Shown here: positions 40,776 through 49,228 of the stretch, piece by piece
Position numbering within the stretch: position 1 is the first letter of the stretch
How the letters are laid out: each line of letters opens with the position of its first letter
NCBI GenBank assembly: GCA_022843125.1
Contig: JALHOG010000003.1
Coordinates: forward strand, 93,447 to 157,446
DNA from: Ilumatobacteraceae bacterium
GTDB lineage: Bacteria > Actinomycetota > Acidimicrobiia > Acidimicrobiales > Ilumatobacteraceae
Reading direction: 5' to 3'
Length of the DNA: 64,000 bases
The notes under the pieces: generated by a model
Databases searched by the model: none
Seen by the model: only the letters and a program-made list of their open reading frames with translations
What the model was told of the DNA's origin: nothing
Made by a program: the position numbers and the translations under genes

Positions 40776-41546
40776 TCACACGGCCGGTTCCGAGAGCCCG
40801 TGCAGGAGCCCGATCACCAACTCACCGAACAGCTCGTTGGGCACGGCGGCAGGATCGACGCGCGCACGTGTGGCAAGACCTTCGATGAGGGCGGTCATCG
40901 ACGTCGCGACGAGTTCAGATGTGAGCGGCGGACGCAACCGACGACCGCACCCCTCGAGCACCGCCACCACCCCACCGGCGACGGTCTCGCCCCATGCGGC
41001 ATAGAGCGTGCGGAACGCATCGCACACGTCGTCGTCGTGCTGGCCGAGCGCCCACACCAGGGACTGCAGTCGATGGATGTCGTCGTCGAGCACCTCGCGG
41101 TACTGGTCGGTCGCGTACCGGCGGATGGCCTCCTCGAACGAGACGTCGCCGCTCGCAGCCGCAGGCGCGACGATCGATACCATCTGGGCACCGAGCTCGC
41201 TCGTGCTGAACGACCGCCGCGGATCGCACGTCTCGTGCACGAGCTGCGTCACGAGACGACGCCGAGCAACATGATCGTTGCCGCCCTGCTCGTCCTCGTT
41301 GTTGCACGAGGGCGCTCCGGCCACACGCCGTGGGCGCCGGTCCCGAAAGGTGTCGTAGAAGGCTCGGCGACTGCGACCTGACCGCTCGACGGCACGCTCG
41401 ACGTCGATACCTCGCACGAGCACATCGAGCCCCTGGTCGAGGATCGTCACCCCGGCGGCGTGGACGAAGCGCCTGGCAACCTCCGGGCGGCTCGGCTCGG
41501 CCCGCACCCAGTGGTCGGGCCGCAGATGTACCCACGAGAGCGTCAT
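40776..41546 (-). CDS. TetR/AcrR-like transcriptional regulator (atypical)
   Basis: A 256-aa protein from the ATG at 41546. An N-terminal helix-turn-helix is suggested by ARRFVHAAGVTILDQGLDVL then DVERAVERSGRSRRAFYDTFRDR, the TetR-like recognition segment. A long helical domain follows (RRYATDQYREVLDDDIHRLQSL and VATSMTALIEGLATRARV). The segment between HTH and helical domain is rich in charged residues. It is a plausible regulator, though the ligand is unknown. A 17-bp palindrome lies 60 bp upstream. Confidence 0.65.
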   Translation of the reverse strand: MTLSWVHLRPDHWVRAEPSRPEVARRFVHAAGVTILDQGLDVLVRGIDVERAVERSGRSRRAFYDTFRDRRPRRVAGAPSCNNEDEQGGNDHVARRRLVTQLVHETCDPRRSFSTSELGAQMVSIVAPAAASGDVSFEEAIRRYATDQYREVLDDDIHRLQSLVWALGQHDDDVCDAFRTLYAAWGETVAGGVVAVLEGCGRRLRPPLTSELVATSMTALIEGLATRARVDPAAVPNELFGELVIGLLHGLSEPAV

Positions 41547-41607
41547 GACCCGGACCCTATGAGCGCGCGTCGTGCCGCGCCCGTCGGGCGGCACCTGACA
41601 CCGATAT

Positions 41608-41624
41608 CGCAGGGTCAGACCCTG
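41608..41624. promoter_or_regulatory. 17-bp palindrome upstream of TetR-like gene
   Basis: GCAGGGTCAGACCCTGC is perfectly symmetric around a central A. It sits in the 182-bp gap upstream of the TetR-like gene, at a typical self-operator distance. Its core GGGTCAGACC also occurs in the large palindrome at 61158-61231, so it may instead be part of a dispersed element. Confidence 0.4.
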
Positions 41625-41728
41625 CTCACCTCCGAGATGAGCGGCTCGTCAGGGAACACGAGACCGCTCTGGCACGGCATCACGACCACGTCGACGAGAT
41701 CGCGCCCGGGCAACGATGTGACGCCCGC

Positions 41729-42160
41729 TCAGAAGCGGCGGTCGTTGGTCTTCTTCTTCGGCGGGGTGCGGAAGGGAGCCTCGACCAGCATCTCGAACCG
41801 CTGGTCGTCGGGCTGGTTCGGATCGTTGAGGCGCTGCAGGTAGCTCTTCAGCGCTGCGCGCCCGGCGACGACATGCTCGCCCTTCATCCCGACCGAGCGA
41901 GCCAGTGCGTCCTTGGCGCGAGCGACGCGGTCCTTCCGGACGGCGCGCTCGGCGTCGGTGAACACCTTGCCGCTCTTGTTGGGCTTGGGCGGATCGACGG
42001 GTGCCTTCGGAGCCTCGACCGGCGCCGGGGCCTCGACGACCGCTTCGGTCTCAGCCGCAGTCTCGACCTCGGGGGTCGCCGCGCTCTCGGCCGCCGGCGC
42101 CGCGTCGGCGGCCGAGGTCTCGGGTTCAGCGGTGGGGGTGAGTTCGGCGTCGGTCGACAC
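41729..42160 (-). CDS. Hypothetical Ala/Glu/Pro-rich protein with basic C-terminus
   Basis: A 143-aa protein from a GTG at 42160 (AAAGGA upstream). The first 65 residues are low-complexity Ala/Glu/Thr/Pro. The second half is basic and helical (KVFTDAERAVRKDRVARAKDALARS, MKGEHVVAGRAALKSYLQRL) and ends APFRTPPKKKTNDRRF. The split into an acidic disordered part and a basic part suggests nucleic-acid or ribosome contact, but I do not recognise a family. It sits 62 bp downstream of the helicase gene in the same direction. Confidence 0.5.
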   Translation of the reverse strand: MSTDAELTPTAEPETSAADAAPAAESAATPEVETAAETEAVVEAPAPVEAPKAPVDPPKPNKSGKVFTDAERAVRKDRVARAKDALARSVGMKGEHVVAGRAALKSYLQRLNDPNQPDDQRFEMLVEAPFRTPPKKKTNDRRF

Positions 42161-42221
42161 GGTGGAGTCCTTTGCTCGTGGAGGAGGCCCTGTGAGGCTA
42201 TCGACCAGGCGGGCGGTCGCC

Positions 42222-44984
42222 TCAGAGGCGGGCCACACCGACCATCGTGGCGATCAGGCGGCCCTCGGCGCTGGTGGCGGCGAGGTCGACCTGACCCAGG
42301 ACACGCCATTCGTCGTGACCCTCGGGGTCGTGGATCGTCTGCACCACCGCACCGGAGGCCGCGTCGTATGCGAACCGGGTCGCATGGCGGGCATCGCCGT
42401 CGGTGAGGATCGCGTCGTACTCGGCCCAGTAGGCGGCAAGGTCGTCGAGGACCGTGAGGTTGTCGACCGCATCGGCGGGTACCCGTCGGCGAGCCAGCTG
42501 TTCGATCCAGCGGAACGCGTGGTTGCGAACCATCGTGCGGAACATGCGTGCGTCAGCGGTGATGTCGTCGGGGTCGTCGGCGTGAACAGCCCCGGGACGA
42601 ACTGCGACCGCGGCCGGCTGATCGGGCTGGCGTAGCCGTTCCCACTCGTCGAGCAGGCTCGAGTCGACCGAGCGGACCAGCGCACCGAGCCAGTGCACGA
42701 TCTCGTCGAGCTCGTCACTCCCGACGTCGACCGGAACGTTCTGGAACAGGCCCTTGTACACGTCCGACAGGTACCGGAGCACGGCACCCTCGGAGTGCTT
42801 CAGGCCGTAGAAGTCGATGTACTCGCCGAAGGTCATCGCCCGCTCGAACAGGTCACGGGCGACCGACTTCGGCTTCACCGTGTCGCCGCCCACCCAGGGG
42901 TGGCGGGTCCTGAACTCGTTGAAGTCGCCGTAGATCCAGTCCTTCATGGGGCGGGGCGGCTCCACCTTCGCCAGGCGCGCCATCCGCTCCTCGTACTCGA
43001 CACCCGATGACTTCATCTCGGCCATCGCTTCGTCCTTGGCGCGTCGCAGCTGTGCGGCGATCACCACCGCCGGGTTCTCCTGGACCGCTTCGATGATCGT
43101 CAGGATCGCGAGTGCCCGGTCGATCTCACCGGTCGCTCCGACCGACACCAGCTCGACGTCGGCGACTTCGGCCACTTCCCCGGCATCGGCGACGGCCGGC
43201 ACGACCTCATGGACCTCATCGACATCATCGACATCATCGACGTCAGGTCCATCGGATTCGTCGAGCCCGTCGAGATCGATGCCCATCAACGCTGCGAGGC
43301 CACCGAACGAGCCGCCCTCGTTGCCGGCGGGTTCGTGGCGTCGAGGACGAGGCTCGGCGTCGTGTCGGCGGCGGCGGACCTCGACGGTGCGATCGAGGTG
43401 CCCGATGGCGTCGATCGCCCACAGCGACAGCGGCTGGTGCAGCGCGAACTCGTCCTGCAGGTCGAAGTTGACCCGGACGCGGCGCCCGAGCTCGTCCGGG
43501 GTCGGCGGGAACTCGAGCAGCCCGGCGTCGACGAGCGAGCGGTAGATCGAGATCGTCCGGCGGATGTGTTGCCGTTGCCGCTTGCGTGGCTCATGGTTCT
43601 CGACCAGGAGCCGGCGGACCGCCCGGCATCCGTCGCCCGGGCGGTCGAGCAGGCTCATGACCATCTGGTGGTTGACGTCGAAGCTCGAGGTCAGCGGCTC
43701 GGGCTCGCCGCCGACGAGCTTGTCGAACGTGTCGTTCGACCAGTGCACGTAGCCGCGCTCGGGCGCCTTCTTCTTGACGGCCTTCTTCTTGCGCGGGTCG
43801 GTCTCGGCCTGCTTGGCGGTGCGTTCGTTCTCGACAACGTGCGGAGGGGCCTGCACCCACACGTCACCGCGATCGTCGAAGCCGCGGCGCCCGGCACGCC
43901 CGGCGATCTGCTGGAACTCGCGCACCCGCAGGATGCGTGACGTGCTGCCGTCGTACTTGCACAGCTGGGTGAAGAGCACCGATCGGATCGGCACGTTGAC
44001 GCCGACGCCGAGGGTGTCGGTGCCGCAGATGATCTTCAGCAGCCCGGCCTGCGCGAGGCGTTCGACGAGCAACCGGTACTTGGGGAGCAGGCCGGCGTGA
44101 TGGATTCCCACCCCGCTCACCAGGAAGCGACGGAACGTGCGGCCGAACGGCGAGTCGAAGCGGAACCCGCCGATCAGCTCCTTGGCACGCTCCTTCTCGT
44201 CGCGCGTGAGCGGGTCGAGGCTGAGGTATCCCTGCGCCGCCTCGGTCGCGTCGCGCTGTGTGAAGTGGACGAGGTAGATCGGGGCCCGACCTGTGGCCAG
44301 CAACTCCTCGACCGATCGGTGGAGCGTCGTCGACCGATACTCGAAGTCGAGTGGCACCGGGCGTTGCGACGAGGTGACGAGCGCTGTCGGCCGACCGGTC
44401 CGCCGGGTGAGATCGTCCTGGAAGAACTTCGTCGGGCCGAGCGTCGCCGACATGAGGAGGAACTGCGCCCGCGGCATCTCCAGCAGCGGGATCTGCCACG
44501 CCCATCCGCGCTGCGGATCGGCATAAAAGTGGAACTCGTCCGCGATCACCACGTCGACCGGGGTGTCGGCACCGTCGCGGAGAGCCCAGTTGGCGAGGAT
44601 CTCGGCGGTGCAGCAGATGATCGGGGCTTGCGCGTTGACACTGCCGTCGCCGGTGATCATGCCCACGAGGTCCGACCCGAACGTGCGGCACAGCTCGAAG
44701 AACTTCTCCGACACCAGCGCCTTGATCGGCGCGGTGTAGACGCTGCGCTCGTCGCGCGCCAGCGCGGCGAAGTGCGCAGCAACGGCCACCAGTGACTTGC
44801 CTGAACCCGTCGGCGTGCTGAGGATGACATTGCTGCCCGAGATCAGCTCGAGCACCGCCTCCTCCTGCGCCGGGTACATCTCGAGGCCCCGCTCGGCCAC
44901 GAATGCCGTGAAGCCGTCGAGCAGCGCGCCGTCGTCGGCGGTGGGTGGCAGATGCCGGAGGATCGGCGGGAGGTCGGTCGACAT
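42222..44984 (-). CDS. Ski2/Mtr4-like DEAD/DEAH helicase with DUF3516
   Basis: A 920-aa superfamily-2 helicase from the ATG at 44984 (MSTDLPPILRHLPP). Motif I is STPTGSGKSLVA (about residues 56-67), motif Ia YTAPIKALVSEKF, motif II ADEFHFYADP (a DEVH-like variant), motif III LLMSATLG, and motif VI QIAGRAGRRGFDDRG. The accessory C-terminal region includes an acidic insert (DDVDDVDEVHEV) and the DUF3516-type domain common in actinobacteria. Such proteins are thought to unwind RNA or DNA in turnover or repair. No operon partner indicates which. Confidence 0.9.
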   Translation of the reverse strand: MSTDLPPILRHLPPTADDGALLDGFTAFVAERGLEMYPAQEEAVLELISGSNVILSTPTGSGKSLVAVAAHFAALARDERSVYTAPIKALVSEKFFELCRTFGSDLVGMITGDGSVNAQAPIICCTAEILANWALRDGADTPVDVVIADEFHFYADPQRGWAWQIPLLEMPRAQFLLMSATLGPTKFFQDDLTRRTGRPTALVTSSQRPVPLDFEYRSTTLHRSVEELLATGRAPIYLVHFTQRDATEAAQGYLSLDPLTRDEKERAKELIGGFRFDSPFGRTFRRFLVSGVGIHHAGLLPKYRLLVERLAQAGLLKIICGTDTLGVGVNVPIRSVLFTQLCKYDGSTSRILRVREFQQIAGRAGRRGFDDRGDVWVQAPPHVVENERTAKQAETDPRKKKAVKKKAPERGYVHWSNDTFDKLVGGEPEPLTSSFDVNHQMVMSLLDRPGDGCRAVRRLLVENHEPRKRQRQHIRRTISIYRSLVDAGLLEFPPTPDELGRRVRVNFDLQDEFALHQPLSLWAIDAIGHLDRTVEVRRRRHDAEPRPRRHEPAGNEGGSFGGLAALMGIDLDGLDESDGPDVDDVDDVDEVHEVVPAVADAGEVAEVADVELVSVGATGEIDRALAILTIIEAVQENPAVVIAAQLRRAKDEAMAEMKSSGVEYEERMARLAKVEPPRPMKDWIYGDFNEFRTRHPWVGGDTVKPKSVARDLFERAMTFGEYIDFYGLKHSEGAVLRYLSDVYKGLFQNVPVDVGSDELDEIVHWLGALVRSVDSSLLDEWERLRQPDQPAAVAVRPGAVHADDPDDITADARMFRTMVRNHAFRWIEQLARRRVPADAVDNLTVLDDLAAYWAEYDAILTDGDARHATRFAYDAASGAVVQTIHDPEGHDEWRVLGQVDLAATSAEGRLIATMVGVARL

Positions 44985-45077
44985 GGGCGCGGCGTCAGTC
45001 TGCCTCACCCGTGCCTTCAGCACACCTTGATGAGTGCCTGACCACCCGACCATGCGCCGCCACCACGGTGGCGTCTC

Positions 45078-45548
45078 ATGGCACCGCGTCCGACCCTCTC
45101 GCCGATCCTCGGCCCACGTTCGGGGGACCGCGTCGTCGCGATCGCCGAGGTCGGGCCGTCGACCATCGTCATCCACGGACACGGCACCTATCAGTGCACC
45201 GTCGGCGGCGCGCTGCCGGACACCTTGGTCGAACGAGTGCAGGCAGGTGTCGAGGCTGCCGACACCGTGCTGCACGACTTCAACCCGTGGCTGAGCGTCG
45301 TGTGCGCCGCCATGCCGTCAGAACGCGCCGCACGGACCACCCGGCACCTGCACTCCCACGAAACCCGCCGGCGGTCTACGCATTCCGGCCACCGTGCGTA
45401 CCGGTTGGCCGAAACGATCCGTCGCGACCGGCGCGTCATGCTGGAGCGCGGTGGAGTGATCAGCGCCGATGCATGCCTGCTGGTGATGCGCTCGGATGCG
45501 TTCATCGACTACGCATCAGGCGTCACGGTCACGACGGTCAAGCGCTGA
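45078..45548 (+). CDS. Hypothetical protein
   Basis: A 156-aa frame with normal coding bias for this genome. The N-terminal half is beta-like (GDRVVAIAEVGPSTIVIHGHGTYQC). The C-terminal half is basic and helical, with a His/Arg-rich stretch (TTRHLHSHETRRRSTHSGHR). No family is recognised. It is divergent from the helicase gene, with 93 bp between them, and could share its promoter region. Confidence 0.45.
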   Translation: MAPRPTLSPILGPRSGDRVVAIAEVGPSTIVIHGHGTYQCTVGGALPDTLVERVQAGVEAADTVLHDFNPWLSVVCAAMPSERAARTTRHLHSHETRRRSTHSGHRAYRLAETIRRDRRVMLERGGVISADACLLVMRSDAFIDYASGVTVTTVKR

Positions 45549-45829
45549 CGTCGAGCTTGGTGCCACCTGCGTCGAGGTGCCTTTCGCGCGCGTCGCGTGA
45601 CCCTGCGAACATGCTCAGTGAGAACTGTCGACTCTTGAGCTACCCGCTCGAAAACTTGACGCGTCGCGACTGACGTCTGCGCGGCGAGTGGGACGAATCT
45701 GGAGCGGTCGGCTCATGTGAGCCGATGGGGCCCCGCCAGACCCCGTGCGTCCCAGACAACAGCGACACGAGTGCCCCGTCCCGTCCGCACGCGCGACGGC
45801 ACACCGGTGGCACAGGAGGCGGCAGCGTC
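45549..45829. other. Intergenic region without a gene
   Basis: In this 281-bp gap I see no coding bias. It holds an inverted repeat with 8-base arms, TCGGCTCA at 45708-45715 and TGAGCCGA at 45718-45725. It also has a lone TTGACG (45656-45661) with no convincing -10 at the right distance. Confidence 0.4.
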
Positions 45830-46279
45830 ATGGCGACCATCGAGAGCACCCATCTCGACCAACACCCGGTGAACGTCGCCCAGCAGCCGACGTTCCGGCA
45901 ACTCCTTCGGCCGTTCTGGTTCGTCGGCGCGCTGCTGATGATGCTCGACGGCCTCACCACCTACATCGCGCTCACGTTCTTCGCCGAGGAGGGCGCCCGC
46001 GAGGGGAACCCGCTCGGAGTCTGGGCGATCGAGCACATCGGCGTCGCCGGGATGTGCACCGCCAAGGTCCTCATCGGCGTGGCAATGATGTGGCGGCTCG
46101 CAGCCACGGCCGATCGCGGTCACCGTTCCAAGTGGATGAACCGTGGGATCTTCTTTCGCGAGCGGCCCGAGTGGAAGGTCCGCCGGAACGCCGCCTGGGC
46201 GCTCGCGTTCAGCCTCGTGCTCATGGGCGTCGTCGTCGGCAACAACATCCGTGCGATCGTCACCCTCTGGAACCGCTGA
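45830..46279 (+). CDS. DUF5658-like small membrane protein
   Basis: A 149-aa membrane protein with a good AGGAGG upstream of the ATG. Segments FWFVGALLMMLDGLTTYIALTFF, GVAGMCTAKVLIGVAMMW and AWALAFSLVLMGVVVGNNIRA are membrane helices. The first-helix Asp-x-x-Thr-T motif (LDGLTT) and the ENPLG-like sequence (EGNPLGVWAI) recall DUF5658. Function is unknown. The next gene starts 10 bp downstream, so they are cotranscribed. Confidence 0.7.
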   Translation: MATIESTHLDQHPVNVAQQPTFRQLLRPFWFVGALLMMLDGLTTYIALTFFAEEGAREGNPLGVWAIEHIGVAGMCTAKVLIGVAMMWRLAATADRGHRSKWMNRGIFFRERPEWKVRRNAAWALAFSLVLMGVVVGNNIRAIVTLWNR

Positions 46280-46289
46280 TCACCCGAGA

Positions 46290-46655
46290 ATGTCGACCAG
46301 GCGGTACATCGTCACCCGAGCGCACACGAGCGAGTTCGCCGAGCCGATCACACTGGTGCGAGGCGCACCGCTCGAAGTCGGCGAGCGCTACGTCGGCCCC
46401 GAGGGCTGGGACGACTGGTACTTCTGCGAGACACCGGGCCAGGAGGGCGGCTGGGTCCCCGCACAGGTGATCGACGTGATCGAGGGATCCTCCGCTCGAG
46501 CCCGTGAGGACTACACCGCGCGCGAGCTCGACGTCCGCGTCGGCGAGACGCTCATCGGTGCCCGCACGCTGAACGGCTGGGCCTGGTGCGAACGTGCCGG
46601 TACCCCGGAGGCGGGCTGGGTCCCGCTCGCCAACCTCCGCGAGATCACCGGCTGA
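46290..46655 (+). CDS. Tandem SH3-like domain protein
   Basis: A 121-aa soluble protein made of two similar SH3-like units: residues about 20-62 (LEVGERYVGPEGWDDWYFCE with GGWVPAQVI) and 75-118 (LDVRVGETLIGARTLNGWAWCE with AGWVPLANL). The repeated W-x-W/F-C-E and GWVP motifs suggest duplication of one domain. A ligand-binding or protein-interaction role is likely, but no partner is evident beyond the upstream membrane protein. Confidence 0.75.
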   Translation: MSTRRYIVTRAHTSEFAEPITLVRGAPLEVGERYVGPEGWDDWYFCETPGQEGGWVPAQVIDVIEGSSARAREDYTARELDVRVGETLIGARTLNGWAWCERAGTPEAGWVPLANLREITG

Positions 46656-46706
46656 GTCGCGGTCTCCCCGACTCCGTCACGAAGGATCCATCGCGTTGTC
46701 CGGGCC

Positions 46707-48050
46707 TCACTGGTCGTCTCCTGCAGCCGGCTGTCGACACACGGAACGCGGTGTCGATTGGCCTGCGACCGCCTCGTCGATGCCAACAGCGATGATCCAC
46801 ACCAGCGAGACCACCAAGACGGTCGACAGCACGACGGCGTGACGTGCCAGCTCGATCGGAGCGCCGTGATACACCAGGAAGGCGTGCGGGATCGTGGTCA
46901 ACACGAGGAGCGCCTGTGTCGCCCACAGTCGCCGGTCTCGTTGCGATCGTTCGGCCCACAGCACCACACCGAGAGCACCGACGAGCAACGCGAGCGAATA
47001 GGCGGTCGCCTCGCGGGGCCACACGAGCGTGAAGGGCACGGAGGGAGGCGGATCCGGGTACTCGGCGAACGTGTGATCGACCATGCCCTCGGGGTGGAAG
47101 TCGACATCCAACACGATCGCAGGCACAGCCTTCAGCGTGAACTCCGGATGCGCGACAAGGAATCGGACGTACGTGTTCAGACCGGGACCTCGGGCCCACT
47201 CCTGGAACACCACGTCGTTGTTGAGCGCATCCTGCCGCGCGAACGGGTCGCCGACATCGAGCGCGGCGACGTCTGGCATGCCGTGATCGAGCATCCAGGC
47301 AAGTCGGTCGGCGTCATACGAGACGTGGTACGTGACGTTGGCGCTCACATTGAACGCTTCGATCTCGCGGTTGTTGCGCCCGGATAGGAATGCCAGCAGC
47401 GCGACGACGAGCAACACTCCGGCCAGCAGGGGCTGGCGTCGACGGATCAGGAGCGCTCCGACGACGACTGCGACAGGGACGGCCAGTAGCCCATGCGCAT
47501 CCCGAAGGAAGGTCCAGAGCACGAACGTCGCAGCGGCTCCGATGGCCACCCAACGATGGCTGAGTAGATCGCGCCGCACGATCACCGACAGCAGCATCAG
47601 CGTCAGCGAGATGCTGAGCGACTCGGTGATCAGCATCGCATCCCAGGTCGTGACGCGCGGCGCGAGACCGATCAGAGCGATCCAGACACCGACGACCACG
47701 GCGACACGACGGTCACGGAGCGTCGATGCGATGCTCAGTGCGAGCAGGACGAAGGCGGATGCTGAGACAACGGTCTGAGCCAACACGAACACTCGATCGG
47801 ACGTGATCGCGAAGAGAGCCGGGAGCACCCACGGACGCGCAGCGCTGCCGAGGAAGCTGACGCTCTGGTATCCCACGGTGTCATCGACCGACGTCACTGA
47901 GCGAGAAGCTGTGAAGGCGACTCGTACCGCGATGTACGACACTGCACCGACGACAAGAGCGACGCCCCCTCGTCGGCTGAGCCGCGACGAGGGCTCGAAG
48001 CTGACCTTTTCGGGAGTGGACAGTGCCCCGGATTCGGCCGACTCACACAT
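46707..48050 (-). CDS. Multi-pass membrane protein, unknown (glycosyltransferase-like topology)
   Basis: A 447-aa protein with about ten hydrophobic helices. The first is GGVALVVGAVSYIAVRVAF; a loop with an Asp pair follows (SVTSVDDTVGYQSVSFLG), then PWVLPALFAI. That loop and RDAHGLLAV between helices resemble GT-C-type glycosyltransferases and related lipid-linked sugar proteins. A large exported loop (residues about 210-310) lies between the two hydrophobic halves. No clear catalytic signature, so function is left open. Confidence 0.6.
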   Translation of the reverse strand: MCESAESGALSTPEKVSFEPSSRLSRRGGVALVVGAVSYIAVRVAFTASRSVTSVDDTVGYQSVSFLGSAARPWVLPALFAITSDRVFVLAQTVVSASAFVLLALSIASTLRDRRVAVVVGVWIALIGLAPRVTTWDAMLITESLSISLTLMLLSVIVRRDLLSHRWVAIGAAATFVLWTFLRDAHGLLAVPVAVVVGALLIRRRQPLLAGVLLVVALLAFLSGRNNREIEAFNVSANVTYHVSYDADRLAWMLDHGMPDVAALDVGDPFARQDALNNDVVFQEWARGPGLNTYVRFLVAHPEFTLKAVPAIVLDVDFHPEGMVDHTFAEYPDPPPSVPFTLVWPREATAYSLALLVGALGVVLWAERSQRDRRLWATQALLVLTTIPHAFLVYHGAPIELARHAVVLSTVLVVSLVWIIAVGIDEAVAGQSTPRSVCRQPAAGDDQ

Positions 48051-48243
48051 CAGTCACCGGTGTGCTGCCGAATCGCGGCCTCAGTCATTGCTCCTCACGG
48101 GGCGAGGCTAGCTGGCAAGGCGTCGGCCGACTCGGACCACTGTCGAAGCCCAGTACGGGGCCAACCGGACGTCGAGAATCGGACGTGGACAGGACCGGAT
48201 CGTCCCGACGCGGAGCGAAGGTCGCCGATCGCCCTGAAACGAG

Positions 48244-48273
48244 AATGACCAGGGCGTTTCCCCCCTGGTCATT
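48244..48273 (-). terminator. Hairpin downstream of tRNA-Leu
   Basis: AATGACCAGGG and its exact complement CCCTGGTCATT form an 11-bp stem with an 8-base loop. It lies 11 bases past the 3' end of the minus-strand tRNA gene. The following minus-strand sequence (TCTCGTTTC) is moderately T-rich. It may serve the plus-strand direction too. Confidence 0.65.
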
Positions 48274-48284
48274 CGGTCATGTCG

Positions 48285-48370
48285 TGTCGGAGGGGGGACT
48301 TGAACCCCCACGCCCATAAGTAGGGCACTAGCACCTCAAGCTAGCGCGTCTGCCATTCCGCCACTCCGAC
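48285..48370 (-). tRNA. tRNA-Leu (anticodon GAG)
   Basis: Read on the minus strand, the 86-nt gene begins GTCGGAGTGGCGGAATGG and ends with the complementary acceptor arm CTCCGAC plus discriminator A; CCA is not encoded. The anticodon arm CTAGC-TTGAGGT-GCTAG has GAG in its 7-base loop. A long variable arm (TGCCCTACTTATGGGCG) marks it as class II (Leu). The T arm GGGGGTTCAAGTCCCCC is perfect. It lies 54 bases upstream of the secG stop in the opposite sense of reading, so may be cotranscribed with secG. Confidence 0.95.
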
Positions 48371-48430
48371 GTGACTTGTTGCGGCTGGCCAGGCTAGCGC
48401 CTCGCCGCAGGACTCGCACCAAGCTCAACG

Positions 48431-48655
48431 TCAACGTAGGAGGAAGCCGAGCGAGATCACCGTCGTGATCCACACGAGTGCGAACACGAACGTGATCCGG
48501 TTCAGGTTGCGCTCGGCCGCGGACGATCCGAGGGCTGCGGCACCGCCACCGCCGAACATGTCGGACAGACCGCCGCCACGCCCGCTGTGCAGCAGGATGC
48601 CGGAGATCAGGGCCACCATCGCCACGAGGTTGATGATGAGCACGATGTAGAGCAT
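48431..48655 (-). CDS. secG: Preprotein translocase subunit SecG
   Basis: A 74-aa two-helix membrane protein of the Sec translocon. Helix 1 is LYIVLIINLVAMVALISGILL. The conserved LLHSGRGGGLSDMFGGG loop follows, then helix 2 FVFALVWITTVISLGFLL. I use the ATG at 48655, the normal start for the family. In actinobacteria secG commonly follows tpiA; here a peptide transporter and one other gene lie between. Confidence 0.95.
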   Translation of the reverse strand: MLYIVLIINLVAMVALISGILLHSGRGGGLSDMFGGGGAAALGSSAAERNLNRITFVFALVWITTVISLGFLLR

Positions 48656-48678
48656 GACGTCACGCACGGTCGAGGATC

Positions 48679-49227
48679 CTACCGGGGCTCGGCGTCGTCC
48701 GGCCGCCACTTGGACCGTCGATAGATCCAGCTCGGCGGGATCGAATCGGACGGCCGAGGCAGGTACGACGCACCGAGTTCAGCGCCGGGCCCACCGTCGA
48801 CTTCGACCGTTGCGACCACTGCGTCGTACTCGGTCCCGCTCTCCGGCCGATCGACCAGCAGGTACCGCCGCCTGCCTCGCACGAGTGTGAGTCCGCCGTG
48901 CTCGAGACGGCGCTCGGCCAGGACGATCCTCGGTGCCGTGCGCGACAACCGGTCGGTCGGACGCCACCTGAAGCTCTGCCGACGCAGCAGCATGCGTCGC
49001 TCCACCCCGGTGGTCGAGAACGTCGAGGCGAGCGGGAAGTCGGTTGCCATCACCAGGAACAGGATCCAGCCGACCACGGCGACGATCACGGGAAACGTGC
49101 GAGCACCCGCAACTGCAACGCCGTACGAGCCTCCCAATGCGATCACCCCGGCTCCGACGAATCCCCCGATGATCCCGCGCCACGAGGAGTGAACGGTGAC
49201 GGTGCGTTCGGCGGAGCCGTCTGCCAC
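48679..49227 (-). CDS. Hypothetical membrane protein with two N-terminal helices
   Basis: A 182-aa protein from a GTG at 49227. Residues about 17-40 (GIIGGFVGAGVIALGGSYGVAV) and 43-64 (TFPVIVAVVGWILFLVMATDF) are membrane helices. The rest is a cytoplasmic beta-rich domain (FSTTGVERRMLLRRQSFRW, YLLVDRPES) that resembles a PH-like fold. It starts one base before the stop of the preceding ABC ATPase, so it is cotranscribed with the peptide transporter. Function unknown. Confidence 0.55.
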   Translation of the reverse strand: MADGSAERTVTVHSSWRGIIGGFVGAGVIALGGSYGVAVAGARTFPVIVAVVGWILFLVMATDFPLASTFSTTGVERRMLLRRQSFRWRPTDRLSRTAPRIVLAERRLEHGGLTLVRGRRRYLLVDRPESGTEYDAVVATVEVDGGPGAELGASYLPRPSDSIPPSWIYRRSKWRPDDAEPR

Positions 49228-49228
49228 G

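Noticed and set aside
43205..43250. Short repeated GACATCATC run in the helicase gene
   Set aside because: It codes for an acidic Asp/Val loop (DDVDDVDEV) in frame; a coding microrepeat, not a separate element.
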